A stretch of 64,000 nt of DNA from Haloarchaeobius sp. HME9146 (lineage in GTDB: Archaea; Halobacteriota; Halobacteria; Halobacteriales; Natrialbaceae): NCBI RefSeq assembly GCF_025399835.1, contig NZ_JAODVR010000001.1, forward strand, positions 62,001 through 126,000, in the 5' to 3' direction. Made by a program: the position numbers and the translations under genes. This document shows, piece after piece, positions 32,769 to 41,015 of this stretch (positions within the stretch are counted from its first letter, which is position 1; the number at the start of each line of letters is the position of its first letter). The notes beneath the pieces were generated by a model. It saw nothing but the letters and a program-made list of their open reading frames with translations. It did not search any database and was not told where the DNA came from.

Positions 32769-34613
32769 TCAGCCCACCGGTGGCCAGAGCACGCCGATGC
32801 CGAGCGTCGTCACGACCAGCAGCACCAGCTGCAACGGCCCCCCGACCCGGAGGTAGTCGGTGAACTTGTACCCACCCGGGCCGTACACCATGAGATTCGT
32901 CTGGTATCCGATAGGTGTCATGAACGCGGTCGACCCGGCGAAGGTGCACGCCAGGACGAACGAGAACGGGTCGACGGTGCCGGGCAGTTGCTGGGCCGTC
33001 CCCACCGCGACCGGTATCATGAGCGCCACGCTCGCGACCGGCGTGATGACGTTCGCCAGCAGGCTCGTCAGCAGGTAGAACAGCGCGACCAGCCCGAGTA
33101 CCGGCACCGCGGTCGCCGCGCTGGACACCACGAGGTCCGCGAGGTACTCGGCCGCTCCCGTCACCTGCAGTGCGGTCGACAGCGGGAGGATGCCCGCCAG
33201 CAGGAAGATGACGTCCCACGAGACCGCGTCGTATGCCTCGCTCGTGTCGATGCAGTCGGTGACGACCATCGCCACGACGCCCGCCAGCGCCGTGATGACG
33301 ATGGGGAGCCGGGTGAACGCCGCCGCCAGGACGACCCAGAGCATGATGCTGATGGCGATCGGTGTCTTCACACTGAGCTCCGGCGGCTCCCGCTGGCCGT
33401 CCTCTCTCGCCCTCCGGGTGATGACCATGTCGCCGTCTGTCTCGAGCAGTGGGACCGCCTCGGACCGGCAGTACAGTAACAGCGTGTCACCGGCTTCCAG
33501 CGTCCTGTCAGCCAGTTGCTCGTGGAAGACCGAGCTGCCACGCCGGATGGCCATCACGGTCGCGTCGAACCGCTCCCGGAAGCTGAGCTCACGGAGTGTC
33601 TCCCCGTCGAATCCCGAGCTCGGCGGGAGGACAACCTCGACGAGTTCACCACGAATCCAGTGGGCACTCAGGCTGTCGCCGGTCACCTCCTCGCGCGGGA
33701 GCTGGCGGAGGTCGTACTCCTCGGCGAACCGGTTTATCTCCTGGAGGTTCGCCCGGAGCGTCAGCACGTCCCCCGGCAGTATCTCGCGGTCGGTCTTCGG
33801 CGCGATGGACACCTCGTCGTCCCGGATGAGCTGCAAGGCGTCGAGGTCTCGGCCGAGTTCCCTGAACGCGTCGTCGAGCCGCTGCCCTGCCAACGACGAG
33901 GTCTCACGGACCCGGACCTGCGCGAGGTAGTCGCTGACCTCGTACGTGTCGGTGATGTCCAGCACGGCCTCGATGCGCTCGGGGATGAGCCGCGGCGCGA
34001 CGGTGAGCAGGTAGGCGCTGCCGACGATCAGCACCACGATGCCCAGCGGGGTGAGTTCGAACATCCCGATACCCGACCGGCCATCGATGAGCGTCGCGGC
34101 GAGGTCCGAGGCGACGATGTTCGTCGCGGTCCCGATGAGCGTCAGCGTCCCGCCGAGCATCGCCGCGTACGACAGCGGCAACAGGAGTTTGGAGGGAGAG
34201 AGATGACTGTCCTCGGCCAGGTCCGTTATCATCGGGATGAATACGGCCACGACCGGCGTGTTGTTCACGATGCCGGCGAGTGGCCCGGTCGTCCCGACCG
34301 TCGCCGCGAGCACCCGTTTCTCGTCGCCGTGTGTCACCCGTCGGAGGAAGGCACCCAACTGGTCGACGATACCGGTCCGCTGGACGCCCTCGCTCAGCAT
34401 GTACATCGCCATGATGGTGATGGTGGCGGAGCTGGCGAACCCGAGGATGGCCGTGTTGGCGTCGACATCGGTCCAGGGTTCGAGGACGACCAGCGAGACG
34501 AGTACCCCGAGTGCCGTCACGTCCGGGGAGACCAGTTCGGTCAGGAACAACAGCAGGGCCGCGACGGTGACGGCGAACACCACGAGCATCTCGGTGGTGG
34601 GCGGGGGAACCAT
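32769..34613 (-). CDS. SLC13-type anion/sodium symporter with TrkA_C domains
   Basis: 614 residues. Two blocks of about six helices flank a cytoplasmic stretch (about 205-395) with two RCK/TrkA_C-like units (YLAQVRVRETSSLAGQRLDDAF, and ELVEVVLPPSSGFDGETLREL). Transport motifs include TGPLAGIVNNTPVVAVFIPM (near 107) and NVITPVASVALMIPVAVGTAQQ in the C-terminal half. SLC13/DASS members import sulfate, phosphate or dicarboxylates with Na+; the regulatory insert is common in archaeal versions. The ligand is undetermined. A regulator gene diverges from it 111 nt away. Confidence 0.8.
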   Translation of the reverse strand: MVPPPTTEMLVVFAVTVAALLLFLTELVSPDVTALGVLVSLVVLEPWTDVDANTAILGFASSATITIMAMYMLSEGVQRTGIVDQLGAFLRRVTHGDEKRVLAATVGTTGPLAGIVNNTPVVAVFIPMITDLAEDSHLSPSKLLLPLSYAAMLGGTLTLIGTATNIVASDLAATLIDGRSGIGMFELTPLGIVVLIVGSAYLLTVAPRLIPERIEAVLDITDTYEVSDYLAQVRVRETSSLAGQRLDDAFRELGRDLDALQLIRDDEVSIAPKTDREILPGDVLTLRANLQEINRFAEEYDLRQLPREEVTGDSLSAHWIRGELVEVVLPPSSGFDGETLRELSFRERFDATVMAIRRGSSVFHEQLADRTLEAGDTLLLYCRSEAVPLLETDGDMVITRRAREDGQREPPELSVKTPIAISIMLWVVLAAAFTRLPIVITALAGVVAMVVTDCIDTSEAYDAVSWDVIFLLAGILPLSTALQVTGAAEYLADLVVSSAATAVPVLGLVALFYLLTSLLANVITPVASVALMIPVAVGTAQQLPGTVDPFSFVLACTFAGSTAFMTPIGYQTNLMVYGPGGYKFTDYLRVGGPLQLVLLVVTTLGIGVLWPPVG

Positions 34614-34695
34614 ACGACGGCGTACTCACGTCTCCGAAAAATAACTACCCACAGATATTGACAGTTCTGTTACCAAAACTCGTTTCAGCGAACGT

Positions 34696-34703
34696 CTTTA
34701 TCC
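34696..34703 (+). promoter_or_regulatory. TATA-like element for the zinc-ribbon regulator
   Basis: CTTTATCC lies 22-29 nt before the ATG at 34725. Confidence 0.45.
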
Positions 34704-34724
34704 CAGTGGTGAGATACATCTCGT

Positions 34725-35609
34725 ATGAGCAAGGCGAGCATCACCGACTGCGAGGACTGCGTCGAGCCTGCCGAGGCGTTCTCCGTCATCGGTAACGAGA
34801 CGCGGCTGTCCATCCTCGAGGCGCTCTGGCGGACGCCCGACCGGCCCGTGCGCTTCTCCCGACTGCACGAGGAAGTCGGGATGCGCGACTCTGCACAGTT
34901 CAACTACCACCTGCAGCAACTGCTCGGCCAGTTCGTCGTCCAGACCGACGACGGCTACGACCTCCGCTACGCCGGCGAGAAGGTCGTCCGCGCACTTCTC
35001 GCGGGCGAGTTCACCGAGGACCCGCACTGGGACCCCTTCGAGATAGACGGGACCTGTGTGAGCTGTGATTCGACCCTCGTCGCCGAGTACGAGAACGAGA
35101 ACATCACCATCGAGTGCCCCGACTGCGGCCACGCCCACGGCGAGTACCCGTTCCCGCCGGGCGGGCTCAAGGACCGGACGAAGGCCGAGGTCATGCAGGC
35201 GTTCGACGAGCGCGTCCGCCACCTCCACTGCCTCGCGGCCGACGGCGTCTGTCCCGAATGCGCCGGCCGGATGGAGAGCGAGATCGAACGCGGCGGCGAC
35301 TGCTGTATCGGCCTCGACCTCCGCGTCGAACACACCTGCCAGCAGTGTGGCCACTCCCTGTGCTCGGCGTTCGGGCTCCTCCTGCTCGACCAGTCCGACG
35401 CCGTCACCTTCCACCGCGACCACGGCATCGACCTGAACGACACGCCCTACTGGGACCTGCCATGGTGCGTGAGCGACCACTCGAACGAGGTCGTCTCCGA
35501 AGACCCGTGGGAGGTCGTCGTCTCGGTCACGCTCGACGACGAGACGCTCCAGGTCACCTTCGACGGGTCCCTCGAGGCGACGCGGGTCCAGCGCCAGCGC
35601 GAGCGATAA
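34725..35609 (+). CDS. ArsR-like winged-helix regulator with zinc-ribbon domain
   Basis: 294 residues. Residues about 15-90 form a winged helix: AFSVIGNETRLSILEALW, RFSRLHEEVGMRDSAQFNYHLQQL. After residue 108 come several cysteine pairs: CVSCDSTL, CPDCGHAH, CPECAGR, GGDCC, and CQQCGHSLC. The arrangement matches haloarchaeal winged-helix proteins with C-terminal Zn-ribbon-like regions. It probably represses or activates a nearby gene and could sense metal or redox state through its cysteines. Divergence from the SLC13 gene makes that transporter a candidate target. Confidence 0.8.
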   Translation: MSKASITDCEDCVEPAEAFSVIGNETRLSILEALWRTPDRPVRFSRLHEEVGMRDSAQFNYHLQQLLGQFVVQTDDGYDLRYAGEKVVRALLAGEFTEDPHWDPFEIDGTCVSCDSTLVAEYENENITIECPDCGHAHGEYPFPPGGLKDRTKAEVMQAFDERVRHLHCLAADGVCPECAGRMESEIERGGDCCIGLDLRVEHTCQQCGHSLCSAFGLLLLDQSDAVTFHRDHGIDLNDTPYWDLPWCVSDHSNEVVSEDPWEVVVSVTLDDETLQVTFDGSLEATRVQRQRER

Positions 35610-35704
35610 CCCGGACAGCGCGACGACCCCGGCCCGGTTCCCTCACGGGAAAACGAATTCTTGGCGTGAATCAACACTTTGCCCTTCCACCACCTACGAG
35701 AGGC

Positions 35705-35953
35705 ATGCGTCGCACTGTGTCGAATTTGAAGGACGCCATCGGTCGCCGTCGCTCGCGTGGGGCCGACTCCATCGATCTGGCCGGCCTGGTGGTGCTGGTA
35801 GTGCTGGTACTCGCCGGTACCTCGATGATGCTCGTGTGGCTCGTCCCGCGTTTCGGCCTCCTGTTCGCCATCATCGCCTGGGTCGCCGTCCTCGGCCTCG
35901 CCATCGGGCTGCCGGTGCTGGCCGTCCAGTACATCGGCGAGTCGCTCGACTGA
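35705..35953 (+). CDS. small two-helix membrane protein, paralogue A
   Basis: 82 residues. A basic N-terminus (RRTVSNLKDAIGRRRSRG) precedes two hydrophobic helices (about 27-46 and 50-72) and the ending LPVLAVQYIGESLD. The ending is almost the same as that of the next gene (LPVFAVQAIGESL), so the two are tandem paralogues 78 nt apart. ATG 35705 follows an AACACTTTGCCC stretch at leaderless distance. I do not recognise the family. Confidence 0.6.
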   Translation: MRRTVSNLKDAIGRRRSRGADSIDLAGLVVLVVLVLAGTSMMLVWLVPRFGLLFAIIAWVAVLGLAIGLPVLAVQYIGESLD

Positions 35954-36031
35954 CTGAAGCGAATTTCAGTACGGCGGCTTACAGAAATGTAATTCAGATT
36001 ACCTATTTAGCCACAGGGGTGCTATCATGAC

Positions 36032-36280
36032 TTGATGATACACGACACCACCACCCAGCACCGGATCGCACCCCAGAAGCACGCCTCGATTGCCGCCGTG
36101 GTCGGACGCGCCAGTCTCCTGGTCGTGGCCGCCCTGCTGGCGGTTGCAGTGGTCTTCGCCGCCGTCTCGGCCGTGCCGGCACTCGCGCTTCCCATCGGCA
36201 TCGCGATCTGGGTCGCCATCATCGGCGGCCTCGTCGCACTACCGGTGTTCGCGGTGCAGGCCATCGGCGAGTCACTGTAG
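36032..36280 (+). CDS. small two-helix membrane protein, paralogue B
   Basis: 82 residues with a His/Gln-rich N-terminus (MIHDTTTQHRIAPQKHASIA) and two hydrophobic helices (about 26-48 and 52-74). It ends LPVFAVQAIGESL, paralleling paralogue A. TATTTAG lies about 25 nt before the ATG, so it may be separately transcribed. The N-termini differ while the helices and tail agree, suggesting duplication with divergence of the cytoplasmic part. Unknown function. Confidence 0.6.
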   Translation: MMIHDTTTQHRIAPQKHASIAAVVGRASLLVVAALLAVAVVFAAVSAVPALALPIGIAIWVAIIGGLVALPVFAVQAIGESL

Positions 36281-36369
36281 CGCTCGACGAAGCACCGGTC
36301 TCCCTTCTCTCTCCGTCTTCACGCACCGCTGGCGCGAGGTTTTAGGCCACAGCCCACCGAACGGGAGAC

Positions 36370-37341
36370 GTGCGAGAATTCGGGTTCGAACTCCACCTCT
36401 GTGCGTTCCTCGAACGCGAGCGTGACGCCGTCCTCGCCCGCCAGCTCGGCGGCGGGGTCCACAGTAGCAGACGCGTCCTCGACGTGGTCTGTGTCGAACC
36501 CGGACCGAGTTTCGCCGAGCGAACCGCCATCACCGCCGAGCGTATCCCCGACCTCGCCATCGAGAGCGACATCGGCCCCGGGAGAGCGCGCTACTACCGC
36601 GACGGCTTCGACTGCCGCCCGGACCGGGCACGCCACGTCGTCGACTGGGCGACCGACATCGGATTCTTCGAGCGCGAGCGACGCAGTGGCCGGGACTACG
36701 TCCGCCAGACCTGTCGCTACCCGGACGACTGGTTCGGCCGCGTGCTGGCCATCGAGAACAAGCCCGACCTCGGCGCACCCGGCGACCTGGAGACGCAGCT
36801 CCGCAAGGACGTGCGGCTCGGGCTGGTCGACGAGGTGGTGCTGGCGACGGCGAGCCACGTCACCGGCGCGCACCTCAACCGCATCCCGGAAGAGGTCGGG
36901 GTGTGGCGTTTCGACCCCGATACGCTCTCGCGGGAGGTCATCCGCGAGCCGACGGCCCTACCAGTGGCCGACCCAGGCGTCGAGATACTCGACGAGCACC
37001 CGGGGTGGACGGAGGTCCGAATCGCCGACGGGGCGGAGAAGGCGCGAGCCCGACGCCGTCTCGCCGAGCGCGCCTACGGCAAGGGCTGGCGGAGCTACGA
37101 CTTCCCGAACTGTGCCGAAGTCGAGGAGACAGCAGTCGCTGGCGGTGGCGGCGTGCCCTACTGCGAGTGGAAGGGTCGCGTCGTCGACCCCGGGAACGAG
37201 TGCGGGCCGGACTGCCCCGGGTTCGCGGAAGCAGACCCGCCGGTCGTCGACGGCGAGGCGGAGCGCGACCGGCGGACGCCGTGGGTCGTCGACCCCGAGG
37301 GACAGGCGCGGCGACAGTCGGGACTCGACCGGTTCACGTAG
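36370..37341 (+). CDS. DUF5787-like protein with possible nuclease-type core
   Basis: 323 residues starting at GTG. The N-terminal half has REFGFELHLCAFLERE, LDVVCVEPG, PDLAIESDIG and VLAIENKPDLGAPGDLETQL; the D..ExK-like spacing (PDLAIES ... IENKPDL) resembles a PD-(D/E)xK nuclease core. The C-terminal part has a CxWKGRVVDPGNECGPDCPG cysteine cluster. I recall this as the haloarchaeal DUF5787 family, with no known function. The nuclease suggestion is inference from pattern alone. No neighbour points to a pathway. Confidence 0.65.
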   Translation: MREFGFELHLCAFLERERDAVLARQLGGGVHSSRRVLDVVCVEPGPSFAERTAITAERIPDLAIESDIGPGRARYYRDGFDCRPDRARHVVDWATDIGFFERERRSGRDYVRQTCRYPDDWFGRVLAIENKPDLGAPGDLETQLRKDVRLGLVDEVVLATASHVTGAHLNRIPEEVGVWRFDPDTLSREVIREPTALPVADPGVEILDEHPGWTEVRIADGAEKARARRRLAERAYGKGWRSYDFPNCAEVEETAVAGGGGVPYCEWKGRVVDPGNECGPDCPGFAEADPPVVDGEAERDRRTPWVVDPEGQARRQSGLDRFT

Positions 37342-37457
37342 GGGCGAACAGACGGCGAGAGAGAGGCGCGCGAACGGGGTCGCCGTGCAACCGCAGACCC
37401 GTCCGCGTCAGTGGTTCAGGGCACGCCGGGGGTGGCCGCGCCCTGGTATTTGAACCC

Positions 37458-38345
37458 TCAGCCGAGGCGCTCGTCCACCAGCGCGCTGGCGACCCGGACC
37501 GCGTTCTCCAGCCCGAGTTCGAATCCGGCCTCGAAGTCCTCGTCGTGGAGGCTCTCTTCCACCGATTGTCCGGGCTGGGGCCGGTCGAAGTTCGCGATAC
37601 CACGGATGCTCAGGTAGTCGTCCAGTCGCCCGAACCGGGCGAGCGCGGCCGCCGTCGCGGCGTCTTCCATCTCGGTCGCGCAGTAGGTGCCGGCGTCGTA
37701 CTCGTCACAGAGCCACTGGACACGCTCGGCGAGGACTTGACCGTGCCAGAACTCGTCGCCGCAGACGTTGGCACCGACGAGAGATTGCGGGTCCGCGTGA
37801 GCACCCCGACCCTCGTACCGTTCGCGGTGGGCTTTCACGTCCGGGTCGTCCGCGAGGTCGATGTCGCGGGCGAGTTCGGCGGCCCAGTCGAGTAGTGCGG
37901 AATCGGGCCGAAAGACGTGGTCGTCGAGCCGGTAGGGGTTCAGTTCGAGTGGAACCCCGCCGTCGCCCTCGGCCGCATCCCAGCGGACCTTCACGTCCCA
38001 GTCGACGATGGCGTCGGCGAGGACCACGGAGCCGATGGTCGTGTCTGTCGGTGGGCCGCCGGCCACGCCGACCGAGAGGAACAGCGTCTCCGAGAGGTCG
38101 AGTTCGGGACTGGCGAGGGCGGCCGCGACGGTCGTCGCCGTGTTCGCCTTCCCCATCCCGGTCGGGAGGAGCGCGAGGGGGCCGGTTCCATCGGTCGGGT
38201 CGGTGTACTGCAGCGGTTCGGGCGCGCCCGGCAGGTCGAGCTCGTTCGCGAACTCGTACCGGTCGAGCCACGGCTGGCGCTCGTCGAGCGTCTCGGCGTC
38301 GTGGACGAACGCCGGGAGGACGAGCACCTCGGGGGCGATGGTCAT
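37458..38345 (-). CDS. NUP-family nucleoside phosphorylase-like protein
   Basis: 295 residues. It resembles the purine nucleoside permease (NUP) family: PTGMGKANTATTVAA (near 63), FLSVGVAGGPPTDTTIGSVVLAD, DWDVKVRW, and TEMEDAATAAALARFGRL, with the phosphorylase-like EMEDAA. The fold and motifs are those of purine nucleoside phosphorylases, and no signal peptide or transmembrane helix is visible, so an intracellular nucleosidase/phosphorylase is likelier than a permease. It sits 42 nt downstream of the PhnP-like gene on the same strand. Its substrate is unknown. Confidence 0.75.
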   Translation of the reverse strand: MTIAPEVLVLPAFVHDAETLDERQPWLDRYEFANELDLPGAPEPLQYTDPTDGTGPLALLPTGMGKANTATTVAAALASPELDLSETLFLSVGVAGGPPTDTTIGSVVLADAIVDWDVKVRWDAAEGDGGVPLELNPYRLDDHVFRPDSALLDWAAELARDIDLADDPDVKAHRERYEGRGAHADPQSLVGANVCGDEFWHGQVLAERVQWLCDEYDAGTYCATEMEDAATAAALARFGRLDDYLSIRGIANFDRPQPGQSVEESLHDEDFEAGFELGLENAVRVASALVDERLG

Positions 38346-38387
38346 GTCTCGGCTGGCGGGTCGCGGTGAAAAACGTCTTTCTGTCTC

Positions 38388-39209
38388 TCAGAGCGAGTAG
38401 GTCTCGCCGTCGACCGCGATGGGCTCCTCGAACGCCTGCTCGACGGGGTAGTAGTGTGCGGCGTGGACGACCCGGGTCTGGCTGGCGTCGAGGTCCTCGG
38501 CGAGCGCCAGCGCGCCCTCCCGGGTCATGTGCTTCGTCCCGAACGTGTAGAACACGTCGCCGTGCTCGTGTTTCCCGCCGAGGGGGTGGTACTTGCAGAG
38601 TTCGCTCGGGACGATACCGTCCGCGAGCAGGAGGTCCGGGTCGGCGAGGGCTTCGCGAGACTCGTCGGGGAGGCCATAGCTCGTATCGCCCGAGAACGAG
38701 AGGACTGCACCGGTCTCGGGGTCCTCGATGCGGAGACCGTAACAGACCAGTGGCGGGTGCTCGACCGGAACCAGCGTCACCTCGAACCCACAGGTCTCGA
38801 AGGGCTGCATGGGGGTCTCGGGATGGACCGTGACCGCGTCGAGGTAGTCGTACTTCCGCGAGACGGTGTCGGCCACGCTTTCGTCGGTTATGGGGTCGGT
38901 CTCGTCCGCGGCGAACACGTCCAGTTCGTCGAACAGCCGGTAGGCGTTGCCCAGCCCATCGAGGTGGTCGAAGTGGATGTGCGAGATGATCATCGCGTCG
39001 GGCAGGGGAACGTCCTCGCGGAGGAACTGGTAGCGGAAGTCGGGACTCGCGTCGACCAGCAGCGACTCGTCGGTCCGCTCGTTGTGCACGTGGACCGAGA
39101 ACCGGGTGCGTTCGACGTCGCGGCGTTTCGCCTCCTCGCAGGTGTCGCAGTCGCAGCCGACGGTTGGTGTGCCGGTGGTGTCGCCGGTCCCGAGCAGCGT
39201 CACCTCCAT
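38388..39209 (-). CDS. metallo-beta-lactamase-fold hydrolase, PhnP-like
   Basis: 273 residues. LGTGDTTGTPTVGCDCDTCEEAKRRD contains the PhnP-type N-terminal zinc-binding cysteines. HIHFDHLDG (near 77-85) is the MBL metal motif, GDTSYG and HAAHYYP supply later ligands. PhnP cleaves phosphoribosyl cyclic phosphates; other members act on cyclic nucleotides or RNA. There is no phosphonate gene nearby. It follows the AAA ATPase gene by 3 nt, so the two are co-transcribed. Confidence 0.82.
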   Translation of the reverse strand: MEVTLLGTGDTTGTPTVGCDCDTCEEAKRRDVERTRFSVHVHNERTDESLLVDASPDFRYQFLREDVPLPDAMIISHIHFDHLDGLGNAYRLFDELDVFAADETDPITDESVADTVSRKYDYLDAVTVHPETPMQPFETCGFEVTLVPVEHPPLVCYGLRIEDPETGAVLSFSGDTSYGLPDESREALADPDLLLADGIVPSELCKYHPLGGKHEHGDVFYTFGTKHMTREGALALAEDLDASQTRVVHAAHYYPVEQAFEEPIAVDGETYSL

Positions 39210-39212
39210 AGC

Positions 39213-40556
39213 TCAGTGGTCGTGGTCGTGACTGTGGTCGTCGTGGTCGTGGTCGTGCCCGCTCCCGTCACCGGCGACCAGCGCGTCACTGTCGTCCATC
39301 ATGTCGAGGTTCTTCAGGTTGTCACGCTCCTCGAAGTCGGCGACGGCGTCCTCGAGGTCCGCCTGCGTGAGCGTCATCCGTTCCTCGGTCAGCGCGTCGA
39401 GGACGGCTTCGCGCATGACCAGCCGGAGGTCACTGCCGGTCAGGCCCTCGGTGATGTCGGCGATAGCGTGGGGGTCGAACTCCTCGATGTCCATCGCCCG
39501 GGTGATGATGCGGAGGATGTCCGCGCGCATCCCGTGGTCGGGCTTGGGGAAGTTGACAATCTCGTCGAAGCGACGCCAGGCCGCGGCGTCGAGCTGGTCC
39601 GGGTGGTTCGTCGCGCCGATGAGCAACACGTCGTCCTGGATGAGCGAGATGTCGTCGATGCTCTTCAGCAGGGTGTTGACTGCGCGCTTGATGGCGTTGT
39701 GCTCGTCCCCGCCGCGGGTCTTCGCGACGAAGTCGAACTCGTCCATGAACAGGATACACGGCGAGAGCCGCTTTGCCACCTCGAACGTCTTCTCGACGTT
39801 CTTGGCCGTCTCCCCGAGGTACTGGCTCGTGATCATCGAGAGCTTCACCTCGACGAACGGGAGGTCGAGCTTGTACGCCAGCCCCTTCGCGGCGGAGGTC
39901 TTCCCGGTGCCCGGCGGCCCCACGAACAGCAGCTTCCCGATCTCCCGCAGGCCGATTTCGGCCAGGTAGTCGCGGTGTTCGATGGCCTTGACGACCTTCT
40001 GGATCTCGCCCTCCTGCTCCTTGGTGAGGACGATATCGTCGAGGGTCTGGTCGATCTCTTCGGGTGCCCGGATGTCGACGAGGTCGAGCATCTCCTCGTC
40101 CTCCTCGTCCTCGAACATCTCGTCGAGCAGCGAGTCGATCCAGACGCGGTCGGCCTGGATGGGACGGTTGGTCTCCCGTGCCGCCTCGTAGGTGACGTCG
40201 ACGTCCTCGTCGTCCTCGAACACCGACGCGAGGACGGGGTTCTGGAGGATGCCGGCATCGTCCATGCGCTCTTTCAGCCAGCGCTCGGCCATCTCCGGCT
40301 GGGTCAGGTTCAGCTTGCCGGAGAACTCGTCGCGGTCGGTGAACATCAGGTCGGAGACGGCGTCCCACGGGTGATCGATTCCCGTGGCCGCGCGGGCCGT
40401 CTTGTTCGTGACTGCGAGCGGACGCTCGACCGCCCCGTCGGTGTAGAAAACCCGGCGATACCGAGGGGGCAGGTCGTTCTCGTCCAGCTCACGGTCGTTG
40501 GTGTACACGTGGGCTGTCAACAGGAACTCGACGACCGATAGCGCCGCGGTACTCAT
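39213..40556 (-). CDS. AAA ATPase with C-terminal His-rich tail
   Basis: 447 residues. An N-terminal domain of about 145 residues and an acidic stretch (DEMFEDEEDEEMLDLVD) precede the AAA core: Walker A GPPGTGKT (213-220), LILFMDEFDF-type Walker B (CILFMDEFDF, about 267-276), a sensor LLIGATN and an arginine finger in RRFD. The C-terminus ends HDHDHDDHSHDHDH, a likely metal-binding tail. AAA proteins of this size remodel protein complexes; the target is unknown. ATG 40556 is chosen since a TATA-like CTTAAG lies upstream and an earlier ATG is closer to it. The gene overlaps none and is followed by the PhnP-like gene after 3 nt. Confidence 0.8.
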   Translation of the reverse strand: MSTAALSVVEFLLTAHVYTNDRELDENDLPPRYRRVFYTDGAVERPLAVTNKTARAATGIDHPWDAVSDLMFTDRDEFSGKLNLTQPEMAERWLKERMDDAGILQNPVLASVFEDDEDVDVTYEAARETNRPIQADRVWIDSLLDEMFEDEEDEEMLDLVDIRAPEEIDQTLDDIVLTKEQEGEIQKVVKAIEHRDYLAEIGLREIGKLLFVGPPGTGKTSAAKGLAYKLDLPFVEVKLSMITSQYLGETAKNVEKTFEVAKRLSPCILFMDEFDFVAKTRGGDEHNAIKRAVNTLLKSIDDISLIQDDVLLIGATNHPDQLDAAAWRRFDEIVNFPKPDHGMRADILRIITRAMDIEEFDPHAIADITEGLTGSDLRLVMREAVLDALTEERMTLTQADLEDAVADFEERDNLKNLDMMDDSDALVAGDGSGHDHDHDDHSHDHDH

Positions 40557-40582
40557 TCCCCGTAGCGTACTGGCCACACGCG

Positions 40583-40588
40583 CTTAAG
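40583..40588 (-). promoter_or_regulatory. TATA-like element for the AAA ATPase gene
   Basis: CTTAAG lies 27-32 nt before the ATG at 40556 on the minus strand. Confidence 0.45.
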
Positions 40589-40769
40589 ACCGTCGAACTA
40601 CGCGGAATCCGCGGTTCTCGTGGGATGCGACCACACGACAGGGGGTGCCGTCCCCTGGGATGCTGATGGCCAATCTCCCACTCTGGCGCGTGCTGGCGGC
40701 GGTCCGAACGCGAGGCGACCCCGTCGCCTCGCACTGTGAGGCCGCCGACGAATCGCGCGAGGGATGACC

Positions 40770-40807
40770 GGAGCGAAGTGGAGTGAAACGGAACGGAGCG
40801 GAGGGAA
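40770..40807. repeat. purine-rich degenerate GGARYGRA repeat
   Basis: Units such as GGAGCGAA, GGAGTGAA, GGAACGGA and GGAGCGGA recur in about 38 nt. Runs of this type are common between genes in haloarchaeal genomes. No function is evident. Confidence 0.5.
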
Positions 40808-41015
40808 TCGGCTGGGGAGGCTGTGGTGCGGTGCTGTGCGGTTGCGGTTCCATCGCCACCAGCGCGAGTGAACTGCTGTCGATACGAACAGGCAAAATGG
40901 AGACAAGCAGACAGGCAGGCAAAATCACAGACGAGCAGGCGAACTCGCGGAATCAGCGCCCAAGACCACAGCGACAGAGAACCGGTGAACAACGACCAGA
41001 GCCGATGGGCAGTGC

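Larger units (their letters stand above)
40557..41015. other. gene-free stretch between the AAA ATPase and Agl23-like genes
   Basis: 459 nt without a supportable gene. Bases 40583-40588 carry the AAA promoter. A purine-rich degenerate repeat lies at 40770-40807. The remaining frames are short, Arg- or Ser-rich and look noncoding. Confidence 0.5.

Noticed and set aside
31254-33479. 741-codon + frame across aIF2 gamma and the SLC13-like gene
   Set aside because: Antisense shadow with disordered-like composition; the minus-strand genes are unambiguous.
38454-40541. 695-codon + frame opposite the PhnP-like and AAA genes
   Set aside because: Val/Asp/Leu-rich shadow; the AAA motifs are on the minus strand.
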